A stretch of DNA of 8,199 bases from Syntrophomonas sp. (GTDB lineage Bacteria > Bacillota > Syntrophomonadia > Syntrophomonadales > Syntrophomonadaceae): contig JAQUUV010000060.1 of NCBI GenBank assembly GCA_028693695.1, positions 1-8,199 of the forward strand, in the 5' to 3' direction. The position numbers and the translations under genes are program-made. Positions within the stretch are counted from its first letter, which is position 1; the number at the start of each line of letters is the position of its first letter. The notes under the pieces are model-generated. The model worked only from the letters and a program-made list of their open reading frames with translations, was not told the DNA's origin and ran no database searches. Below are positions 1 through 5,700 of the stretch, piece after piece.

Positions 1-729
1 AAAAACAGGGATTTACGTGAAAGCGACCAACTGCTTACGATATTTTCGGAGAAAGAGGGTAAAATAACGGCAGTAGCCAAAGGGGTAAAAAAGGCTAAGA
101 GCAGTTTGCGGGGTTGTGTCCAACCCTTCTGTCATTCTTTATTATTTTTTAACCGGGGCCGGGACATGGATTTAATCACCCAGGGAAAAATAATAGAATT
201 TTTCGGCAATTCCCGGGAGGATATCAATAGGACCCTGTACTCGATGTATATGATGGAACTGATAGATAAAAGCCTGCTGGAACGGGCACCTTTACCTAGG
301 TTGTACGCTACGCTGGTGTCGCTTCTGGAACTTATCAATGAGCAGGGATTAAATCTAATGCTGGTTAGGTATTTTGAAAGCCAACTGTTGGTAAATCTAG
401 GTTACAAACCGGTTATGAATCAATGCGTCAACTGCGGTTCCCTAGAATTGAGTGATTTTAAATTTAGCCTATCTGAAGGTGGCTTGTTATGTAGTTCTTG
501 TGAAAGAGCAGGGGATTCTGTGATATTGCTGGGGGGAGAAAGCGTCGCTCTTATTAAACTGCTTTGTGATGGTAAGCTTCAAACTGTGCAGCGGGTTAAG
601 GCTTCACCCAGAGCTATGCAACAGGTGGAGTTTTTCTTGGAAAAATACCTGGAATACCACTTGGAAAGACGTTTTAAGGTGAAGAATACTATCCGTTGGC
701 TGAAACAAGCCGTGTTGCTTTCCAATTGA
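1..729 (+). CDS. recO: DNA repair protein RecO, 5'-truncated by window edge
   Basis: RecO mediates RecF-pathway recombinational repair: it binds ssDNA and SSB, helps RecR load RecA, and anneals complementary strands. The frame is open from base 1 and gives 242 codons before TGA. It begins in the middle of the N-terminal OB fold (residues resembling RDLRESDQLLTIFSEKEGK, then AVAKGVKKAKS), so about ten N-terminal residues lie outside the window. The TTG at 106 is internal and is not the start, because conserved RecO sequence runs straight through from base 1. The C-terminal part carries a CxxC pair encoded at 424-435 and a second at 490-501, the four-cysteine zinc site found in many Gram-positive RecO proteins. 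No stop or frameshift interrupts it. The stop overlaps the -35 box of the next transcription unit. Family assignment is firm from motifs and from synteny with glyQS. Confidence 0.93.
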   Translation, partial: KNRDLRESDQLLTIFSEKEGKITAVAKGVKKAKSSLRGCVQPFCHSLLFFNRGRDMDLITQGKIIEFFGNSREDINRTLYSMYMMELIDKSLLERAPLPRLYATLVSLLELINEQGLNLMLVRYFESQLLVNLGYKPVMNQCVNCGSLELSDFKFSLSEGGLLCSSCERAGDSVILLGGESVALIKLLCDGKLQTVQRVKASPRAMQQVEFFLEKYLEYHLERRFKVKNTIRWLKQAVLLSN

Positions 730-755
730 CAAGCCCTGGTTTAAGTTGCTAAAAT
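726..755 (+). promoter_or_regulatory. Sigma-A promoter of the glyQS leader
   Basis: A perfect -35 hexamer TTGACA (726-731) is followed after 18 bases by TAAAAT (750-755), which matches the -10 consensus at five of six positions. The -35 box shares its TGA with the recO stop codon (727-729), so there is no room for a separate recO terminator. Transcription would start near 762, just ahead of the T-box stem I, which fits a dedicated promoter for glyQS. The start point is inferred, not measured. Confidence 0.72.
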
Positions 756-761
756 AACTAA

Positions 762-954
762 GAATTTAATAGTTAAATGATGATGAAGAGTAGTAGGATA
801 AGGTACCTTTTGCAGAGAGCCGGGAAGCTGGGAACCGGTAAAGGTAATGTCTGAAGGCGCTTCGGAGTATAAAGGTATTCAAGAGGTGGGCTACGTGCCA
901 ATCAGGGTGGAACCGCGGGTTAATCCCGTCCCTGTTAGGTTACGGGCTTTTTTT
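762..954 (+). promoter_or_regulatory. Glycine T-box leader (tRNA-sensing riboswitch) of glyQS
   Basis: This leader reads the charging state of tRNA-Gly and permits glyQS transcription when uncharged tRNA accumulates. Stem I is visible: GAAG (785-788) pairs with CTTC (860-863), TACCTTT (804-810) with AAAGGTA (840-846), and CCGG (820-823) with CCGG (835-838). A conserved AGAGAG segment (814-819) and a GCTG apical loop are also present. The specifier follows the usual GAA triplet and is GGC (856-858), a glycine codon, so the effector is tRNA-Gly with anticodon GCC. The T-box core AGGGTGGAACCGCG (904-917) is exact. In the antiterminator, AGGG (904-907) can pair with CCCT (930-933), and CGGG (916-919) with CCCG (925-928). 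That structure competes with the terminator listed separately. The 5' boundary is approximate, and I did not resolve stems II/III (about 870-900). Confidence 0.93.
925..954 (+). terminator. Intrinsic terminator of the glyQS T-box leader
   Basis: CCCGT (925-929) pairs with ACGGG (942-946), and an inner CCT (931-933) pairs with AGG (937-939) around a GTT loop. A run of seven T (948-954) follows, then four more after one A. The 5' half of the stem is shared with the antiterminator, as expected for transcription attenuation. It lies just before the glyQ ribosome binding site. Confidence 0.88.
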
Positions 955-978
955 ATTTTAAATAGGAGGTTGGTTAAG

Positions 979-1893
979 ATGAATTTTCAGGAGATAATAA
1001 TGAACCTGCAGGAATTCTGGAGCAAACAGGGCTGCATTATTCAACAGCCCTATGATATGGAGAAAGGTGCAGGAACCATGAATCCAGCCACATTTTTACG
1101 CTCCCTGGGACCGGAGCCGTGGAAAGTAGCGTATGTAGAGCCTTCGCGCCGCCCCACGGACGGCAGGTACGGGGAAAATCCGAACCGCTTGCAACATTAT
1201 TACCAGTTCCAAGTGATACTTAAACCTTCACCAGATAATGTGATTGAGCTTTATCTGGAGAGCTTGCGTAATCTGGGCATTGAACCAGAAAAACATGATA
1301 TAAGGTTGGTAGAGGATAACTGGGAATCACCTACCCTGGGCGCATGGGGATTGGGCTGGGAAGTATGGCTGGACGGCATGGAAATCACCCAGTTCACTTA
1401 TTTTCAACAGGTCGGGGGCTTTGATTGCTATCCGGTTAGTGCAGAAATTACTTATGGTATTGAGCGTATTGCCATGTATATTCAGAACAAGGAAAGCGTA
1501 TATGACATTGAATGGGTCGACGGAATTAGCTATGCTGATGTTCACCACCAATCAGAGGTGGATTATTCGCACTATAATTTTACAGTGGCCGATGTAGCTA
1601 CTTTGACCACCATGTTTAACCTCTGTGAGGAGGAAGCCCGGCGAGTGGCTGCCCTGCAGCTGCCCCAACCGGCTTATGATTATGTGTTGAAATGCTCGCA
1701 TCTTTTTAATCTCTTGGATGCCCGGGGAGCTATCAGTGTCACTGAACGTACTGGGTATATTGGCAGGGTGCGTAATTTAGCCCGTACAGTTGCCAAGGAA
1801 TATTTGGAGCAAAGGGAACGACTGGGTTACCCTCTCGTAAAAGATGAGAACTTGAGAAAAGAGCTCTTAAAAGCTGAGGAGGTAGAGGGATAA
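979..1893 (+). CDS. glyQ: Glycyl-tRNA synthetase alpha subunit
   Basis: GlyQ is the catalytic, class IIc-like subunit of the alpha2beta2 glycyl-tRNA synthetase. It activates glycine with ATP and charges tRNA-Gly in the cytoplasm. The product is 304 residues, close to the family norm of about 290-305. Visible hallmarks are GAGTMNPATF (30-39), EPSRRPTDGRYGENPNR (54-70), the segment WEVWLDGMEITQFTYFQQVG (127-146), and SAEITYGIERIAMYI (154-168), which holds the class II motif 3 arginine. I chose the ATG at 979 because AGGAGG (964-969) sits nine bases upstream and conserved sequence begins there. The same frame is open back to an ATG at 847, but those 44 codons fall inside the T-box RNA and are not protein. 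The ATG at 1000 is a weaker alternative start. Its stop overlaps the glyS start by one base, so the two subunits are probably translationally coupled. Confidence 0.97.
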   Translation: MNFQEIIMNLQEFWSKQGCIIQQPYDMEKGAGTMNPATFLRSLGPEPWKVAYVEPSRRPTDGRYGENPNRLQHYYQFQVILKPSPDNVIELYLESLRNLGIEPEKHDIRLVEDNWESPTLGAWGLGWEVWLDGMEITQFTYFQQVGGFDCYPVSAEITYGIERIAMYIQNKESVYDIEWVDGISYADVHHQSEVDYSHYNFTVADVATLTTMFNLCEEEARRVAALQLPQPAYDYVLKCSHLFNLLDARGAISVTERTGYIGRVRNLARTVAKEYLEQRERLGYPLVKDENLRKELLKAEEVEG

Positions 1894-3959
1894 TGAACAG
1901 AGATTTCATTTTGGAAATAGGTGTGGAAGAAATGCCTTCGGCTTTTATGGGTAGGTCACTCACGGATTTTAAAAATATTGCCGTACAAAAATTACAGGAG
2001 CAGAGAATTAAGTATGCAAGTGTTGCTACCTTGGGAACTCCTCGTCGTTTGGTATTGTATATAAAGGGTCTACAGGAAAATCAGGATGATGCTTTAATTG
2101 AAAACAAGGGACCCAAAAAGAACAGTGCTTTCGATCAAGATGGTAATCCCAGCAAAGCTGCCATAGGTTTTGCTCGTGGTCAGGGAATACAAGTATCTGA
2201 TTTAGAAATACGGGAAATCGCCGGGGTGGAATATGTATTTGCCATTAAGAAAGAGGTCGGAGGCCAAACTGAATCGCTATTACCTGGTATTCTGCTGGAT
2301 ATAATTAATTCCTTAAGTTTTCCCAAATCTATGCGTTGGGGTTATTATCATACCCGCTTTGCTCGTCCCATAAGGTGGCTCTTGGCTTTGTACGGAGATA
2401 AAGCTATTAACCTGCAGGTGGAAAATGTGATTAGCTCTAATTACACTTCAGGGCATCGCTTTTTGGCCCCCGAGCCGATTTCAGTAGACAGCATAGATGG
2501 GTATTTTGCCGCATTGCGGGATCATTATGTGATAGTCGATCAAGTAGAGAGAAAGAAAATGATTTGGCATCAGGTTCAGGAAGTGGCCAATAGTGCAGGC
2601 GGCACGGCTATGGAAAATGAGCACTTATTAAATGAAGTGACCTTTTTGGTGGAATACCCGACTGCCTTTTATGGCGAATTTTCCGCGTCTTACCTGGATG
2701 TTCCCCCTGAGGTTCTGACTACCAGTATGATTGAGCACCAGCGGTATTTCCCGGTTTTTGATGATGGGAATAAGTTGCTGCCGGGTTTTATTGGAGTCAG
2801 AAATGGTACCGATTATCGACTGGATCTGGTTAAAGCTGGTAATGAAAGGGTTCTGAAGGCTCGACTGGAGGATGCCCTGTTTTTCTGGAAGGAAGATACC
2901 CAGAAAGTCCTAGCAGAAATGGTGCCGGGTCTTAAAGAAGTCTTGTTCCATGAACGGCTGGGTAGTATTCTGGATAAAGTTGGACGCTTGCAGGAGATGG
3001 CGGTTTTAGTCGGTAAGGCGAACGGGCTCTCTACCTCTGAAAAGCTGGGGCGGGCGGCTTACCTTTGCAAAGCTGACCTGCGCAGCAACATGGTATACGA
3101 GTTCCCTGAGCTGCAGGGAATTATGGGCCGTTATTATGCCAATGAGGATGGAGAAGACAGCGAGGTTGCCGATGCTATTCTGGAACATTACCTACCCAGA
3201 TTTGCGGGTGACAGCTTACCTGCTTCGGAAACGGGGATAGTCCTGTCCCTGGCGGAGAAGCTCTGTAATCTGACCGCATTTTTCGCTATTGGCATTAAAC
3301 CATCCGGTTCTCAGGATCCCTATGCTTTAAGGCGTCAGGCCCTGGGGATCGTAAATATTATTATAGATATGGGATTGAAATTAGATTTGCGTCAATTGAT
3401 AGGGCAGGCTTATGAAGGTGTACAAATGTTGAAACCCAATAAAAACCGGGAAGATACGGTTAATGATCTGATGGATTTTATCCTGCAAAGAATGCGGGGA
3501 ATTATGTTGGACCGGGGTCTGTCATATGATGTAATAGATGCGGTACTATATCAGGCCGGGGGCGATTTGAGCGTGATTATGTTAAGAGCTGAAGTGCTTC
3601 GTAAGTTCAAGATGTCTTCCCATTGGGAAGATTTCCAGGTGGTATTTAACCGCTCCTACAATCTCTCTCGGAAGTGGGAAATCGCAGTGGTGCGAACGGA
3701 AATTTTAGAGGATGCTAGTGAAAAAGCTCTCTACCAGCACTACCTTCAGTTAAAGCCCATGGTAGAGATGGCGGTTCAGGAAAAACGTTATGAAGCAGCT
3801 CTGGAAATGCTGGCGGGAATGCGCGCGGATATAGACCGATTTTTCGAAGCAGTAATGGTTATGGTTGAAGATGAAGAACTTAAGGCAGCTCGGTTGGGAA
3901 TATTAAAGGTCATTGCCGGTTTGTGCAATTCCCTGGCAGATTTCAGTAAGGTACTGTAA
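1893..3959 (+). CDS. glyS: Glycyl-tRNA synthetase beta subunit
   Basis: GlyS is the tRNA-binding partner of GlyQ in the alpha2beta2 enzyme. At 688 residues it is the usual full length. Near the N-terminus it has LEIGVEEMP (7-15) and TLGTPRRLVLYI (46-57), then SMRWGYYHTRFARPIRWLLA (146-165). The core contains RLEDALFFWKED (324-335). An HD-like region follows, with KADLRSNMVYEFPELQG (393-409), the EHYLPRFAGDSLP stretch (431-443) and GSQDPYALRRQALG (472-485). The C-terminal part, about 580-680, corresponds to the DALR-type anticodon-binding region. The ATG is embedded in the glyQ stop (TAATG) and is preceded by a purine-rich GAGGAGGTAGAGGG. The last codons (Lys-Val-Leu-stop) lie within the left arm of a long palindrome, but the ADFSKVL ending looks like a natural GlyS C-terminus, so I see no sign of truncation. 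Confidence 0.97.
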   Translation: MNRDFILEIGVEEMPSAFMGRSLTDFKNIAVQKLQEQRIKYASVATLGTPRRLVLYIKGLQENQDDALIENKGPKKNSAFDQDGNPSKAAIGFARGQGIQVSDLEIREIAGVEYVFAIKKEVGGQTESLLPGILLDIINSLSFPKSMRWGYYHTRFARPIRWLLALYGDKAINLQVENVISSNYTSGHRFLAPEPISVDSIDGYFAALRDHYVIVDQVERKKMIWHQVQEVANSAGGTAMENEHLLNEVTFLVEYPTAFYGEFSASYLDVPPEVLTTSMIEHQRYFPVFDDGNKLLPGFIGVRNGTDYRLDLVKAGNERVLKARLEDALFFWKEDTQKVLAEMVPGLKEVLFHERLGSILDKVGRLQEMAVLVGKANGLSTSEKLGRAAYLCKADLRSNMVYEFPELQGIMGRYYANEDGEDSEVADAILEHYLPRFAGDSLPASETGIVLSLAEKLCNLTAFFAIGIKPSGSQDPYALRRQALGIVNIIIDMGLKLDLRQLIGQAYEGVQMLKPNKNREDTVNDLMDFILQRMRGIMLDRGLSYDVIDAVLYQAGGDLSVIMLRAEVLRKFKMSSHWEDFQVVFNRSYNLSRKWEIAVVRTEILEDASEKALYQHYLQLKPMVEMAVQEKRYEAALEMLAGMRADIDRFFEAVMVMVEDEELKAARLGILKVIAGLCNSLADFSKVL

Positions 3960-4110
3960 AGGAATAAATAAGGTAGAATACGCCGAGGATTTTTCGCGTT
4001 AGACAAGGCGTAAAAACGTGGTAATACTGGGGGTATTGCCGCGTTTTGATAACGAAGTATAACGCGAAAAAGGCCGGTGTAAATGACTTGTTTATTTCTT
4101 TAAAGTACCT
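3949..4110. repeat. 162-base imperfect palindrome downstream of glyS (MITE/REP-like hairpin element)
   Basis: The two halves are near reverse complements around a TGGGG loop (4028-4032). The outer arms, AGGTAC... at 3949-3972 and ...GTACCT at 4087-4110, match at 21 of 24 positions. The middle block TTTTTCGCGTTA (3990-4001) pairs perfectly with TAACGCGAAAAA (4060-4071). The inner arm 4013-4027 pairs with 4033-4047. Several mismatches (for example in the inner arm and in AATAAATAAG) would be G-U pairs in + strand RNA, so the transcript could fold into one long hairpin. Between the blocks pairing is poor (about 3973-3989 and 4004-4012), with one small indel. No ORF or recognisable transposase lies inside. 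Its size, symmetry and intergenic site suggest a non-autonomous palindromic repeat, but copy number cannot be judged from this window. It overlaps the glyS stop codon. Confidence 0.8.
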
Positions 4111-4123
4111 AAAGTTATGCCAT

Positions 4124-4154
4124 AAAAATCTTCTTGCCCAATAGGATTTTTTTT
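4124..4154 (+). terminator. Possible weak intrinsic terminator after glyS
   Basis: AAAAATCT (4124-4131) can pair with GGATTTTT (4144-4151), including one G-U pair, around a 12-base loop. The 3' arm merges into a run of eight T (4147-4154). The stem is AT-rich and weak, so termination would be inefficient, although the long hairpin just upstream may help. This is the only terminator-like structure between glyS and the next gene. Confidence 0.4.
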
Positions 4155-4160
4155 GTGTAT

Positions 4161-4211
4161 ATAGTATAATAATTAGAGCTATTTTACCCAAATAGTATAG
4201 CATAATTGGGT
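4161..4211 (+). promoter_or_regulatory. Promoter/operator region of the CBS regulator-yqfL-ppdK operon
   Basis: A consensus -10 TATAAT lies at 4165-4170, but I see no convincing -35 at 16-18 bases upstream, so any promoter may be weak or activator-dependent. ATAGTATA occurs twice, at 4161-4168 and 4192-4199. The spacing is 31 bases, about three helical turns, and each copy is followed by a similar ATAATT-type end. ACCCAA (4186-4191) and TTGGGT (4206-4211) form an inverted repeat that covers the presumed start codon. These repeats could be operator half sites for the adjacent regulator, but that is inference. Confidence 0.4.
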
Positions 4212-4857
4212 GGTGAAAATAATCGAACTGAATGAACGCCAGGGAAAAATACTAGACATCGTCAAAAAACAGGGGCCTATTACCGGTGAAAATATAGCTG
4301 ATTTGCTAGAAGTTACGCGGGCAGCTCTGCGTCCTGATCTGGCTGTTCTGACCATGTCAGGTTACTTGGAAGCTAAACCACGGGTGGGTTATACTTACAA
4401 AAATGATGGAGCTCACAATCAAATCAAGAAAATTCTGAACCTGTATCGGGTAAAGGATATCATGTCAATGGCCGTGGTGGTCAAAGAAGAGTGCAGCATC
4501 TATGATGCTATTGTTACTTTATTTATGGAGGACACTGGAACCATTTTTGTGGTTGATAATGACAATTACTTAGCGGGTTTGGTGTCACGCAAAGATTTAT
4601 TGAAGACCACTTTGGGGCAAGCAGACATCCATAAAGTCCCGGTAAGCGTTATAATGACTCGTATGCCTAATGTAATTACTGCTGCTGGAGAGGATACAGT
4701 AGTGGCAGCAGTAAAGACGATTGTGGAGCATGAGGTGGATTCTCTGCCGGTTGTAAAATGCTCCATAGGTGTTCCGGGCGAGGAAAAGTTTGAGGTGGTG
4801 GGCAGAATTACCAAGACGAACATTGCCCGTCTGTTTTTAGATCTGGCCTGTAAATAG
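4210..4857 (+). CDS. ccpN: CcpN-like HTH and two-CBS-domain transcriptional regulator
   Basis: This is a predicted cytoplasmic DNA-binding regulator of central carbon flux. The 215 residues divide into an N-terminal winged helix-turn-helix (about 7-63, with GPITGENIADLLEVTRAALR and the wing PRVGYTY) and two CBS domains (about 81-136, starting VKDIMS, and 146-208, starting VSVIMT). CBS pairs typically bind adenine nucleotides. In Bacillus subtilis the equivalent gene between glyS and yqfL encodes CcpN, repressor of gluconeogenic gapB and pckA, and position plus architecture support the same family here. The target genes in this organism are unknown; ppdK is an attractive guess. No ATG is available: GTG codons at 4210 and 4213 are the likely starts, with no clear Shine-Dalgarno upstream, and conserved sequence begins only near ELNERQ. 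The start is therefore uncertain by several codons. yqfL follows after 21 bases. Confidence 0.87.
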   Translation: MVKIIELNERQGKILDIVKKQGPITGENIADLLEVTRAALRPDLAVLTMSGYLEAKPRVGYTYKNDGAHNQIKKILNLYRVKDIMSMAVVVKEECSIYDAIVTLFMEDTGTIFVVDNDNYLAGLVSRKDLLKTTLGQADIHKVPVSVIMTRMPNVITAAGEDTVVAAVKTIVEHEVDSLPVVKCSIGVPGEEKFEVVGRITKTNIARLFLDLACK

Positions 4858-4878
4858 ACAAAAGGGGGTTTCTGGATT

Positions 4879-5700
4879 TTGACAAATCATTTACCAGGAG
4901 TTTTTATTGTATCTGATTCTATTGGCGAGACGGCAGAGATGGTGGTCAGAGCCGCAGCCAGTCAGTTTAACTCCGGGGCTATGGAGATAAGGCAAATTCC
5001 TAACATATCTGATGAAGCTACCTTGGAGGAAGTGGTGCACCAAGCAGTAGAGAACCATTTTATGATTGCTTATACTTTGGTTTTGGATGAACTAGCACAA
5101 TTCCTACGGCAGGAGGCTGCCAAGGCAGGTGTAGTCTGTGTTGACATATTAGGACCAATAATTTCTGCATTTGAGCAGGCCAGCCATCTGATACCTAAGA
5201 GAGAACCCGGTCTTTTACGAAAAGTGGATGAGATGTATTATCGACGGGTTGAGGCGGTAGAATTTGCAGTACGTTATGATGATGGCAAAGACCCGCGGGG
5301 AATTGTCCAGGCAGATATTGTGCTGGTAGGTGTTTCAAGAACTTCCAAAACGCCCCTATCGATGTACTTGGCCCACAAGCGCATAAAGGTAGCCAATGTA
5401 CCTCTGGTACCTGAAGTTGCACCTCCTGAGGAGATTTTTAAGGTGGAGCGAGGCAAGGTAATTGGGCTGGTTATTAATCCGGAGTTATTAAATAATATTC
5501 GTACCGAACGTCTAAAAACGCTAGGTCTAACCGGACAGGCCAACTATGCCAATTGTGAACGCATTGTGGAAGAGTTGGAGTATGCAGACAAATTGATGAA
5601 AAGACTTGGTTGTCCTGTTATTGATGTAACTAATCGTGCTGTGGAAGAGACTGCCAGCAAAATACTGGAAATCTACTATAGGAGGTTAAGCAATGTCTAG
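4879..5700 (+). CDS. yqfL: Pyruvate,phosphate dikinase regulatory protein (bifunctional kinase/pyrophosphorylase, DUF299)
   Basis: Members of this family inactivate PPDK (or PEP synthase) by ADP-dependent phosphorylation of the threonine near its catalytic histidine, and reactivate it by phosphate-dependent dephosphorylation releasing pyrophosphate. The 273 residues carry the family signature: VSDSIGETAE (11-20) at the N-terminus, VEFAVRYDDGKDPRGI (127-142), the P-loop-like GVSRTSKTPLSMYLAHKR (151-168), and NVPLVPE (173-179). The C-terminal region has TGQANYANCERIVEELEYA. Translation starts at a TTG (4879) ten bases after AAAGGGGG (4861-4868); conserved sequence begins a few residues later. 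The ppdK start lies inside its last codons. That adjacency to ppdK, with no PEP synthase gene in view, makes PPDK the most probable substrate. In B. subtilis, YqfL also influences CcpN activity, so a link to the upstream regulator is plausible. Confidence 0.94.
   Translation: MTNHLPGVFIVSDSIGETAEMVVRAAASQFNSGAMEIRQIPNISDEATLEEVVHQAVENHFMIAYTLVLDELAQFLRQEAAKAGVVCVDILGPIISAFEQASHLIPKREPGLLRKVDEMYYRRVEAVEFAVRYDDGKDPRGIVQADIVLVGVSRTSKTPLSMYLAHKRIKVANVPLVPEVAPPEEIFKVERGKVIGLVINPELLNNIRTERLKTLGLTGQANYANCERIVEELEYADKLMKRLGCPVIDVTNRAVEETASKILEIYYRRLSNV

Noticed and set aside
106..108. TTG as the start of recO
   Set aside because: The frame is open upstream to base 1 and encodes conserved RecO OB-fold sequence, so the gene starts before the window.
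847..978. N-terminal extension of glyQ to an ATG at 847
   Set aside because: These codons lie inside the T-box RNA and its terminator; the strong AGGAGG and the conserved GlyQ N-terminus both point to 979.
3943..4203. Minus-strand ORF of 86 codons after glyS
   Set aside because: It mostly translates the palindrome and AT-rich gap, has no recognisable domain or clear ribosome site, and overlaps the end of glyS.
3960..4209. Insertion sequence or hidden small gene between glyS and the CBS regulator
   Set aside because: No transposase-like frame exists; the gap is accounted for by the palindrome, a weak terminator and a promoter region.
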